This document shows, one piece after another, positions 1-7,071 of a stretch of DNA of 64,000 bases. The DNA comes from Denitratimonas sp037478135 (GTDB taxonomy: Bacteria > Pseudomonadota > Gammaproteobacteria > Xanthomonadales > Xanthomonadaceae). The first letter of the stretch is position 1; the number at the start of each line of letters is the position of its first letter. The stretch spans positions 62,001 to 126,000 of the forward strand of contig NZ_JBBHDV010000002.1 of the NCBI RefSeq assembly GCF_037478135.1. Reading direction: 5' to 3'. The notes beneath the pieces were generated by a model. That model saw only the letters and a program-made list of their open reading frames with translations, searched no databases and had not been told where the DNA came from. Position numbers and translations under genes: made by a program.

Positions 1-110
1 TCCCGGTCGAGATGATCGAGATGGTGGTCAGCAAGAATCAACACGTGCAGGCGTATGCGGACGAGGTGCTGGGCCTGCCAACCGTGGTCAATCCTGGCCT
101 CTTCTTCTGA
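1..110 (+). CDS. DarT-like DNA ADP-ribosyltransferase toxin, C-terminal fragment (5' end outside window)
   Basis: Only the last 35 codons are visible, read in the frame starting at base 3 and ending with TGA at 108-110. The tail contains a PVEMIEMVV segment followed by KNQHVQAYADEVLG and ends in NPGLFF. This resembles the end of DUF4433/DarT toxins, where a hydrophobic strand and a helix precede a terminal aromatic W/Y/F-F pair. The main support is context: two bases after the stop, a DarG-type macrodomain gene starts, which is the usual toxin-antitoxin order. DarT enzymes attach ADP-ribose to thymidine in DNA. The catalytic part lies outside the window, so activity cannot be judged. Confidence 0.6.
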   Translation, partial: PVEMIEMVVSKNQHVQAYADEVLGLPTVVNPGLFF

Positions 111-112
111 GG

Positions 113-802
113 ATGAGCGTGATCAAAATTCTTACTGGAAACATCTTCACCAGTACTTGCCAGACCTTGGTGAATACGGTCAATTGCGTTGGCGTCATGG
201 GCGCTGGGATGGCTCTGGAATGCCGTTTGCGCTGGCCCCGGATGTTCGAGCGTTATGTGCAGTTGTGCGCCGACGGCAGTTTGCAGGTTGGCCGCTTGTG
301 GCTGTACCGCGGGGAAGATCGCTGGGTGCTCAACTTCCCCACGAAGCAGCACTGGCGCCATCCCTCGCGCGCAAGCTACCTGCGCGAGGGGCTGGAGAGG
401 TTTCTGGACACCTATGAGGAAAGGGGCATCGAATCGGTGGCCTTCCCGCTGCTTGGTGCCCAGCACGGTGGGCTGGATCGACAGCATGTACTGGATGTGA
501 TGACCAGGCATCTGGAGCAGTGTCGTATCCCGGTGGAAATCCACCACTACGACCCGAAGGCCCCGGACGATCTGTATGGGCGTTTCCGCCAGCGCCTGCT
601 GGAAAGCGACGAGCAGGGCATCAAGGATGCCACTGGGCTGGATTCCCGCCGCATTGGCTTGCTTCGAGCCGCCGTGGCGAGCCCGCATATCCATCAACTC
701 AACCAGTTGGCGGCAACTCCCGGAATCGGCGACAAGACCCTTGAGCGTGCGTTCGTGCTGGCGCGTGCGGATACGATGCCTGTGCAGCAAGGGTTGTGGT
801 GA
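113..802 (+). CDS. darG: DarG-like macrodomain protein (antitoxin / DNA ADP-ribosylglycohydrolase)
   Basis: This 229-residue protein has a macrodomain over about residues 4-150. The ADP-ribose loop LVNTVNCVGVMGAG lies at 19-32, and an NFPTK motif at 74-78 carries the lysine that aligns by eye with the catalytic lysine of DarG. Family members remove ADP-ribose from DNA and also bind the DarT toxin through their C-terminal part; here residues 150-229 would be that part. The ATG follows the upstream stop by two bases, so the two genes are translationally coupled. In many DarG proteins the glycine-rich loop reads GKG, while here it is GAG. Such pairs are known in anti-phage defence. The fold assignment is firm, and the DarG role rests on the pairing. 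Confidence 0.8.
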   Translation: MSVIKILTGNIFTSTCQTLVNTVNCVGVMGAGMALECRLRWPRMFERYVQLCADGSLQVGRLWLYRGEDRWVLNFPTKQHWRHPSRASYLREGLERFLDTYEERGIESVAFPLLGAQHGGLDRQHVLDVMTRHLEQCRIPVEIHHYDPKAPDDLYGRFRQRLLESDEQGIKDATGLDSRRIGLLRAAVASPHIHQLNQLAATPGIGDKTLERAFVLARADTMPVQQGLW

Positions 803-1062
803 AGTCCTGATTGCTCAGGGAGGGGCATGTCCGGGCGAAGGGGCGGATAGTGCAACTGTCGATGTGGTTGCAACCGCTGCATGACCAATGTCGATCAGCC
901 GATCATGTTCAATATGTGGAAGTGACGGGCCTGGCTACGGATCGTGTGCTCATGATGTGCCCGGTTCGTTGCCGGTTTCACCTTATCCCGGATGGGGCGG
1001 TGAGGGACTGGGCTGATCGGCAAAAGTGACGCTGTGCCAGGGTGCTCGCCGCTGGCCCGCAC
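803..1062. other. Intergenic gap between two convergent genes
   Basis: This 260-base gap separates the convergent macrodomain and borosin-methyltransferase genes. A 72-codon open frame at 811-1029 has no recognisable motif. I see no clear terminator hairpin with a T run. Confidence 0.4.
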
Positions 1063-3579
1063 CTATGCCGTAACCGGCGTGAACGTCTTGTCGCGCCGCA
1101 GTTCCACGTCCAGCGCCGGAATCACCAGCGTGGTGAATTCCTTGTAGTGCGCGTTGGGCAGGTCGCTCAGGCGCAGGGTTTCGGCGCGGAAGGTGTCGAT
1201 TGGCAGTTGCGCGGCTTCGTACAGGATCACTTCGTGGTCGGCCGGGTACCAGCGCAGCAGTTTGGTCACCAGCGCCTGCAGGCCGTCGCGTTCGGCATGC
1301 AGCCGGGTGCAGGTCCAGTCGCCGGCCAGCGCCACCTGCCAAAGCAGCACCAGTCCCTGCGGATCCAGGTGGCGGTCGTAATACAGGAAGTGGGTGGCTT
1401 CCAGTGATTGCACGCCGCGTTGGCCCGGGTCGATGCCCAGATCGGCGTAGAGGCAGGCTTCGGCCGAGATGCCGGGCTCCATGCGCGCCTTGAGTCCGGC
1501 GGCGCGGGTTTTGCGGACCACCCGGTGCGGGACGTCGGCGAAGACACCAGGATGGCCATAGAACACCGCGCAGACGGATTTGCCGGACAGTACTTCGCGC
1601 ATGATCGCGGTGTCGATGTCGCGGTAGGTTTCGCGCCTGTCCTTGCCAGGTGCGTAATGGGCGCCGAGGTTGATCGCATCCGGGCGCAGATTGCTGATCA
1701 TCGCCAGCGCGAAAGGATCGGCCAGGCAGAACACCACCTGCGCTATCTGGATCTCCGACAGCGTGCGTTCGCTGACGTGGCGCCCGAACTGGATGCCGCT
1801 GCCCACCACCACCAGGCTGCCCACCGAATCGGTTTCGTCCGGCACCAGCTCATGCCAGTTGACCGAGCGGTCACGGCCTTGCTGTTTGGCGCGGTACAGC
1901 GCCTGATCGGCCTGATGCAGCAGCTTGGCCAGCGACGAGGTGCTTTCCTCGGCCTGACACAGGCCGGCGCTGACGGTGATGCGGAAGGTCTGGTCGTGCG
2001 CGGTGATCGGGGCGATCCGCTCGCGCAAGCGCTGCAGCATGGTTCTGGCTTGCCGGATGTCGCCGTTGAGCAGGATCATGAATTCATCGCCGCCGCGCCG
2101 GGCTGCGATGCCGCGGCTTCCGACCGCACTGCTGATCCAGCCGCCCAGGGCCTGCAGAGCGCTGTCGCCGGCGGCATGGCCATGGCTGTCGTTGATCTGT
2201 TTGAACAGGTCGATATCCAGCGCCACGGCAGTGAAGGGCGTCGCCTGACGGCGCGATTTCTCGAAAGCCTCGTTGCCCAGTTTGTAAAGGTGCTGCTGGT
2301 TGACCAGGCCGGTGAGGCCGTCGTGTTCGGATTCCCAGCGGTAGCGCTGGCGCTCGCGCAGGGTGTGGCGCAGCAGCAGCGACAGCAGGATCGCGGTGAT
2401 CAGTAGACCTGCAGCGCTGATGCCCAGCAGCAGCTGGCGTCGATGGGCCGCCATCGACGTGGCTTCAGCCAGCGCCTTTTCGGCTTCCAGCAGGGAAATC
2501 TGCTGCTCCTTGAGCTGGGTATTGAACTGGATCTGGAAGTAGGCCAGCTGCCGCGCGCGCATCGCGCGTTCGGCTTCCCGATCGAACCGCATCGCCTCGC
2601 GCAGATGCTTTGCGCTGGTGGCGAGGTCGCCATGCAGTTCGGCCAGGTCGGCTGACATCAGCTCGACATTGGCCAGGCTGCGGATGAAACGGTTTTCGCG
2701 GTAGACGATCGCCAAGCTGGCCAGTATGGCTTCAGCCCGTGGCAGGTCCCTTCGCAATGCGATCAGGCACTGGGCGATGATTTCCCGGGTGTTGTTGGCA
2801 CCGGCTTCGTAGCCATGGGCAAGATGGCCGGCCAGGGCTTTCTCGCCCCATTCCAGTGCCTGTGCGTACTGCCCTTGCATGGCGAGGGTCTTGGCCAGGC
2901 CGAACTGGCCGTTGGCGACGAACAGGCCATCGTCGGCGCGGGTGCAGTAATCGACCTGGCGCTCGCGCCATTGCTTGCCCAGCGTCGGGGCTTCGGTGGT
3001 TTCATGCGCGAAGGCCAGGGCCGAGGCGGCACGGCACATCTGGAAGTCGTTATTGCTTTCCTCTGCTGCACGCATCGCGCTGCGCGCCAGTTCGACCGCA
3101 CGTTCCATATCGTCGACCTGGGTGTGCAGATGGCTGGCCGCGGCCAGCAGCCAGGCGGTGTGGTCCGGTGCCGCAGGCAGGTATTCCAGCGCATCGTTGA
3201 GCAACGTGAAGGCGCTGTGCCAGTCCTCGAGATTGGTGGACACGCTGATGGCGGTGACATAGGTGCGCAGGCGGAGCTGTACCGGCAGCTCCAGTTCAAG
3301 CAAATCCACCAGACCGCGCAACGCGCCGACCTGGTCACCGGCGATGGCCAGATCGCGCAGGCGTGAATACTGGTCCTCGAGGTGGGCTTCGTCGAGGGAA
3401 GTTTCCGCCTGCTCGACGGGCGGCTGCCCGGAGGTGGGGGGCAGCGGCGGATTCAGCCCTTGCTCAGTGTGATGGATGGGCACGCTGCCGGCCAGAAGTG
3501 TTGCACACGCCTGGGTGCTGGCTGCAACCGCGGCGGCTGCCAGCAATACCGCGCCCACGGCATGTGGAAGACGTGCCAT
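1063..3579 (-). CDS. TPR-TM-GGDEF protein fused to a borosin-type peptide alpha-N-methyltransferase
   Basis: This 838-residue protein starts with a signal-like hydrophobic segment (about 7-30). It continues with TPR-like helical repeats (about 65-340), a charged helix (340-380) and a transmembrane helix (about 383-404). A GGDEF domain follows (about 415-572; intact GGDEF at 496-500; no RxxD inhibitory site). The C-terminal domain (about 587-830) is a tetrapyrrole-methylase-fold SAM methyltransferase of the borosin (OphMA/SonM) type: VVGSGI at 591-596, RRETY at 648-652, CAVFYGHPGVF at 670-680, PGISAEACLYADLG at 702-715 and LEATHFL at 726-732. Borosin enzymes methylate backbone amides of a precursor peptide; the precursor gene lies 23 bases upstream. 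By topology, the TPR part is periplasmic and both catalytic domains are cytoplasmic. The fusion is unusual, and cyclic di-GMP control of methylation is inference. Confidence 0.88.
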   Translation of the reverse strand: MARLPHAVGAVLLAAAAVAASTQACATLLAGSVPIHHTEQGLNPPLPPTSGQPPVEQAETSLDEAHLEDQYSRLRDLAIAGDQVGALRGLVDLLELELPVQLRLRTYVTAISVSTNLEDWHSAFTLLNDALEYLPAAPDHTAWLLAAASHLHTQVDDMERAVELARSAMRAAEESNNDFQMCRAASALAFAHETTEAPTLGKQWRERQVDYCTRADDGLFVANGQFGLAKTLAMQGQYAQALEWGEKALAGHLAHGYEAGANNTREIIAQCLIALRRDLPRAEAILASLAIVYRENRFIRSLANVELMSADLAELHGDLATSAKHLREAMRFDREAERAMRARQLAYFQIQFNTQLKEQQISLLEAEKALAEATSMAAHRRQLLLGISAAGLLITAILLSLLLRHTLRERQRYRWESEHDGLTGLVNQQHLYKLGNEAFEKSRRQATPFTAVALDIDLFKQINDSHGHAAGDSALQALGGWISSAVGSRGIAARRGGDEFMILLNGDIRQARTMLQRLRERIAPITAHDQTFRITVSAGLCQAEESTSSLAKLLHQADQALYRAKQQGRDRSVNWHELVPDETDSVGSLVVVGSGIQFGRHVSERTLSEIQIAQVVFCLADPFALAMISNLRPDAINLGAHYAPGKDRRETYRDIDTAIMREVLSGKSVCAVFYGHPGVFADVPHRVVRKTRAAGLKARMEPGISAEACLYADLGIDPGQRGVQSLEATHFLYYDRHLDPQGLVLLWQVALAGDWTCTRLHAERDGLQALVTKLLRWYPADHEVILYEAAQLPIDTFRAETLRLSDLPNAHYKEFTTLVIPALDVELRRDKTFTPVTA

Positions 3580-3602
3580 GCGAAAGCCCGCGCGGGGGAC
3601 GA

Positions 3603-3821
3603 CTACTCGTCGTAGGCCAGGACGACCTGGTTGGTGGCGAACTGGCCGTCGCTCAACCCGGTCAGGCGCTTGATCGCGTCGTAGTCCTTCTCGCGCAGCG
3701 CGCGTGCTTCTTCGTCCGAGAGGCTCGCGTTCTGCATCACGACATCCGGATTGGCCTTGTATTCTTCTGCAAGCGCGGCGTTGCGCCCGAGTTCGCGCAT
3801 CAGCTCCAACAGTTTCGACAT
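3603..3821 (-). CDS. Borosin-type RiPP precursor peptide (substrate of the adjacent N-methyltransferase)
   Basis: This 72-residue acidic peptide has a helical leader (residues 1-55) with SKLLELMRELGRNAALAEEY near the start, then NPDVVMQNASLSDEEARAL. It resembles the borosin-binding domain of bacterial split-borosin precursors such as SonA. A short tail follows, DGQFATNQVVLAYDE (58-72). By analogy the hydrophobic VVLA stretch near the C-terminus is the likely core that receives backbone N-methyl groups. The start is supported by an AGGGGA ribosome site about 7 bases upstream of ATG. The gene is directly upstream of, and co-oriented with, the methyltransferase fusion. No protease or exporter gene is adjacent. 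The precursor call comes from sequence pattern and context; methylation is not shown. Confidence 0.82.
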   Translation of the reverse strand: MSKLLELMRELGRNAALAEEYKANPDVVMQNASLSDEEARALREKDYDAIKRLTGLSDGQFATNQVVLAYDE

Positions 3822-4013
3822 GCTTGAGTCCCCTGATTTGATGGTGGTGGCGTGCGTTCGGAACCCGCTGGCAGGCAGTGCGTCAGCGACGCTCGCGCGC
3901 GGATCGTACCGGCGCTCCCCCTAGGCTTGCAGTACGGTGGGGAACGGTAGCATGGAACGCGCGGGAGTTGGCGATGCGCGGCGGGAACTGCGTGGCCTGG
4001 AACATCGGTGTGA

Positions 4014-4475
4014 TCATGGCGGATCCTGCGACGGGGCGGGAGCCTTCTGGCAGGGTTCATCGGTTGCGGCGTGGGCAAGCAGGATCCAGAACGGCACATC
4101 GGCGCGGGCGTGGCTTCGGCGTGCCTCGTCAAGGATCTCCAGCAGAGTGGTGAAGTCCCGTGGTGCGATTTCGCGCAGGGTGTCGGCGTGCTCCATCAGC
4201 AGCATGTAGCCCGGCGCCGGCCGCCAGGAAAGATCGCCCAGGCTGTCGGCCAGCGCGTCCCAGTTGTGGCCGAAATCGTGCGGGAATTCGAGTGCGGTCG
4301 CGATGGCGTCCAGCAGCGTGGACTTGCCCCGCACCGGGGCCAGATCCAGCGTGATGATGGCGAAATCCAGTGTGGTGGCGGCTTCGATCATCGCCGTGCG
4401 TTCATGTGCCTGGACGTGGCAGGTTCCGGCGCGACGTGCATCGGCCAGCAGGGCGGCAAGTTCGATATCGGTCAT
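4014..4475 (-). CDS. Barstar-family ribonuclease inhibitor
   Basis: The 153-residue protein carries the barstar signature: hydrophobic strand FAIITLDLA, the lysine-containing segment RGKSTLLDAIATALEFP, then HDFGHNWDALADSLGDLSW. Barstars bind and block barnase-type RNases in the cytoplasm, shielding the producer before the enzyme is exported. The open frame can be extended upstream by 20 codons, but the ATG at 4475 fits the family start. It also overlaps the stop of the RNase gene as ATGA, which indicates coupled translation. The C-terminal tail (about residues 130-153) is an extension rich in Pro, Ala and Gln. Pairing with the RNase makes the role secure, although the binding residues cannot be tested here. 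Confidence 0.87.
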   Translation of the reverse strand: MTDIELAALLADARRAGTCHVQAHERTAMIEAATTLDFAIITLDLAPVRGKSTLLDAIATALEFPHDFGHNWDALADSLGDLSWRPAPGYMLLMEHADTLREIAPRDFTTLLEILDEARRSHARADVPFWILLAHAATDEPCQKAPAPSQDPP

Positions 4476-4924
4476 GGCTGTTCCTGGCGCTGGAAGGCGC
4501 GGAAACTGCGGTAGTGGTCGTCGGTGTAATACCACTCGCGCGGCGGGTCGCCACCGGTGACGATGCGGCGTGCGCCACGGTGGTTCAGGCCCGGTGTTGC
4601 GACGGTGTACTCGCGGTAATGGCCACGGGCGCGCTGCGGCAGCAGGCGCTCCCGGTTCTGGAACACGGTGCCGTCCTGGCGATGCGGGAAAGGCCCGCCC
4701 CGGTCGATCAGCGCCAGCGTGGCGTGGGCTTCGCGCGGCAGGAAGGCCAATGCTGGATCACTGCGTGGGGCGTGTTGCCGGGCCGCCGGAGTGTTGTCGG
4801 GTGCAGGTATCGGGGCCGGATCGTTGCCGCGTTCCAGCAGCTGCAGGGCGATCAGCAGCAACAGGCCGGCGATCAGCCAGATCCAGCGCTGCGGTGTCCC
4901 GGTGCGTTTGCGGGGAAGATTCAT
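4472..4924 (-). CDS. Barnase/N1-type guanyl-specific ribonuclease, membrane-anchored or secreted
   Basis: The protein has an N-terminal hydrophobic helix (about 13-30) after a positively charged start, indicating a signal peptide or anchor. A Pro-rich spacer follows, then a compact C-terminal microbial RNase domain. The catalytic triad of the family is visible: Glu in HYREYTV, Arg in GARRIVTGG and His in YYTDDHYRSF, near the C-terminus. These enzymes cleave RNA after guanosine. The next gene overlaps by four bases and encodes barstar, so the pair forms a toxic-enzyme/immunity unit. An in-frame ATG twelve bases upstream (4936) is an alternative start. Whether the target is environmental RNA, phosphate scavenging or competitors cannot be told from the sequence. 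Confidence 0.85.
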   Translation of the reverse strand: MNLPRKRTGTPQRWIWLIAGLLLLIALQLLERGNDPAPIPAPDNTPAARQHAPRSDPALAFLPREAHATLALIDRGGPFPHRQDGTVFQNRERLLPQRARGHYREYTVATPGLNHRGARRIVTGGDPPREWYYTDDHYRSFRAFQRQEQP

Positions 4925-5103
4925 GCCCGCGATCATAGCGATCCATCGCCAGCCCGGGCGGGTTCAAGACTGTTGCCTGCGTATCTTCGGGCGTGGCAGT
5001 GGTCGGCAGGCGCGGGCGATTGCGCCGTAACGGCCGGCTGCTGCTGATCTTCCGACGCAATCCAATTGACGTGCGTATCGGTTCTGGCTATGATTCTGCG
5101 CTT

Positions 5104-5640
5104 ATGTCGAAAGACCTGCCCGAAGTGGTTGATGCGTGGCGGATGGTCTCGTCCCGGCGCATCTTCGAAGGCACCCTGCAACTGGCGGAGCTCCCGCGAT
5201 TGCAGGGCTATCTGGCCGATACGGCCGGCAAGTGCGACTACACGCTGGAGTTCGGAAACGATGCCCTGGGCATCGCCTTTTTGGATATCAACGTCCGCGC
5301 GCATCTGCCGCTGATTTGCCAGAGAACGCTGGAACGCTTCGAGTTGCCGGTGGAGCTGTACCAGCGGCTGGGCCTGATCCGCGATGAGCGCGATGAGGCT
5401 GGCCTGCCGGAAGGCTACGAGGCGATCCTGTTGCCGGATGACGGCGCGCTGGCACTGGCCGAAGCGATCGAGGATGAACTCATCCTGGCCGTTCCGGTGG
5501 TGCCGGTGAGCGATGTTGCGGTAGCGATGCCCGATGGCATGGTGCAGGCAACAGACGCCGGGCAGGCGGCTGGCGACAATGAAACACGGGTCAATCCGTT
5601 CTCGGTATTGGCCGGTTTGAAGCAGCGTCCGGAGCAGTGA
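5104..5640 (+). CDS. yceD: YceD/DUF177 family protein (large-subunit rRNA accumulation protein)
   Basis: This 178-residue protein of the DUF177 family is found next to rpmF in most proteobacteria and is needed for normal 23S rRNA accumulation in the organisms studied. The family pattern is visible as FDINVRAHLPLICQRTLE-like text around residues 65-85; the actual first residues are LDINVRAH and the Cys is retained. A later acidic stretch AIEDELILAVPVVPV is the other conserved block. The ATG at 5104 is preferred over an upstream in-frame start because the family begins close to this position. It is the first gene of the yceD-rpmF-fabH block and is divergent from the RNase gene. Confidence 0.87.
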   Translation: MSKDLPEVVDAWRMVSSRRIFEGTLQLAELPRLQGYLADTAGKCDYTLEFGNDALGIAFLDINVRAHLPLICQRTLERFELPVELYQRLGLIRDERDEAGLPEGYEAILLPDDGALALAEAIEDELILAVPVVPVSDVAVAMPDGMVQATDAGQAAGDNETRVNPFSVLAGLKQRPEQ

Positions 5641-5680
5641 CCGCTCCGCGCGCGTAGATGTTGATCCCGAGGATTCTCCA

Positions 5681-5875
5681 ATGGCTGTCCAGAAAAGTCG
5701 CAAAACCCCTTCCCGCCGCGGCATGCGCCGTTCCCACGACGCACTGACGGCCAAGCAGCTCGCCACCGATCCGACCACCGGTGAAACCCATCTGCGCCAC
5801 CACATCACGCGCGATGGCTACTACCGGGGCCGCAAGGTCATCGACGTCAAGAGCGACGTCGCCGCCGAAGACTGA
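5681..5875 (+). CDS. rpmF: 50S ribosomal protein L32
   Basis: The 64-residue basic protein begins MAVQKSRKTPSRRGMRRSHD, the standard start of bacterial L32. It carries HHITRDGYYRGRKVI in the second half. The zinc-binding cysteines found in some L32 proteins are absent, so this is the C-minus form usual in many proteobacteria. It lies 40 bases after yceD with the same orientation and is probably co-transcribed with it. The hairpin after the gene may separate its expression from fabH. Confidence 0.97.
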   Translation: MAVQKSRKTPSRRGMRRSHDALTAKQLATDPTTGETHLRHHITRDGYYRGRKVIDVKSDVAAED

Positions 5876-5953
5876 CGCGACAGCGGCCTGAAGGCCGCGC
5901 GCGATCAATCCGCCGAACCGCACCCGCGCGGTCCCGGCAGCAAGGCGAATATG

Positions 5954-5989
5954 ACGCGACGTGCCCCGGGGTACGTCGCGTTTTCGTCT
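5954..5989 (+). terminator. Strong hairpin with T-rich tail between rpmF and fabH
   Basis: Bases 5954-5981 form a 14-bp stem with a single G-T wobble and essentially no loop (arms ACGCGACGTGCCCC and GGGGTACGTCGCGT). It is followed by TTTCGTCTT. It could terminate or attenuate transcription, adjusting fabH relative to rpmF. The coding start of fabH is 31 bases further on. Confidence 0.6.
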
Positions 5990-6019
5990 TTCGATCACTC
6001 ATCACACAGGGAGCGGGCG

Positions 6020-6997
6020 ATGGCGCAGGTTTACGCACGCATTGCCGGTACCGGCAGTTATCTGCCGGAAAATATCGTCACCAATGCCGATCTGGAGAAG
6101 CGGGTCGATACCAGCGACCAGTGGATCCGCGAGCGTACCGGCATCCGCCAGCGCCACATCGCCCTGCCGGGCCAGACCACCAGTGATCTGGCTTTCGAAG
6201 CCGCCACCCGCGCGTTGGAAGCTGCCGGTGTCGAGGCCTCCGAGATCGATCTGCTGATCGTCGGCACCACCACGCCCGATATCATTTTCCCGTCCACCGC
6301 CTGCCTGCTGCAGCATCGGCTGGGCGCCAACGGCTGCCCGGCGTTCGACGTCAATGCGGCCTGCTCGGGCTTTGTCTACGCGCTTGGCGTGGCCGACAAG
6401 TTCATCCGTTCCGGTGCGGCAAAAACCGCGCTGGTGGTGGGTGCTGAAACCCTGTCGCGGATCATCGACTGGGAAGATCGCGGCACCTGCGTGCTGTTCG
6501 GTGACGGTGCCGGCGCGGTGGTGCTGAAGGCCGATGAACAGGCCGGCATCCTGTCCACCCATCTGCATGCCGATGGCGGCTACGAGCATCTGCTGCACAA
6601 TCCGGTGGGGCCTTCGCGCGGATTCATCGAGGGTGCGCCCAACCATGGCATCAAGGTCCACATGACCGGCAACGAGGTGTTCAAGGTCGCGGTCAAGACC
6701 CTGGACGCGGTGGTCGATGAAACCCTGGACGCCAACAATCTGACACGTGCCGATCTGGACTGGCTGATTCCGCATCAGGCCAATCTGCGCATCATCACCG
6801 CCACCGCCAAGCGCCTGCAGATGCCGATGGACCGCGTCGTGGTGACCGTCGACCGGCATGGCAACACCTCGGCCGCCTCGGTGCCGCTGGCATTGGATGA
6901 AGCGGTGCGCTCGGGCAAGGTGCAGCGCGGTGAGCTGCTGTTGCTGGAAGCCTTCGGTGGCGGCTTCACCTGGGGCTCGGCGCTGATCCGCTACTGA
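6020..6997 (+). CDS. fabH: 3-oxoacyl-ACP synthase III (FabH)
   Basis: FabH condenses a short acyl-CoA primer with malonyl-ACP to start fatty acid synthesis. The 325-residue protein has the full thiolase-fold catalytic set: Cys115 in NAACSGF, His252 in PHQAN and Asn282 in HGNTSAAS. The GFGGG-type loop near the end reads AFGGGFTWG. The ATG at 6020 is chosen because MAQVYARIAGTGSYLPE is the normal family start; an open frame extends 23 codons upstream without similarity. In this bacterial family FabH commonly accepts branched primers, and the window also encodes the dehydrogenase that makes them. plsX, which often lies between rpmF and fabH in other bacteria, is not here. Confidence 0.97.
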   Translation: MAQVYARIAGTGSYLPENIVTNADLEKRVDTSDQWIRERTGIRQRHIALPGQTTSDLAFEAATRALEAAGVEASEIDLLIVGTTTPDIIFPSTACLLQHRLGANGCPAFDVNAACSGFVYALGVADKFIRSGAAKTALVVGAETLSRIIDWEDRGTCVLFGDGAGAVVLKADEQAGILSTHLHADGGYEHLLHNPVGPSRGFIEGAPNHGIKVHMTGNEVFKVAVKTLDAVVDETLDANNLTRADLDWLIPHQANLRIITATAKRLQMPMDRVVVTVDRHGNTSAASVPLALDEAVRSGKVQRGELLLLEAFGGGFTWGSALIRY

Positions 6998-7071
6998 GTC
7001 CGGGTTCACGGATGGCGTGGCGGCGGCAACGGCCGCCCGGAGCCGACAAGCAAACCGATACTTTCTTCCCG

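Noticed and set aside
811..1029. Small open frame of 72 codons after the macrodomain gene
   Set aside because: There is no recognisable motif and no ribosome site; the composition is that of non-coding sequence.
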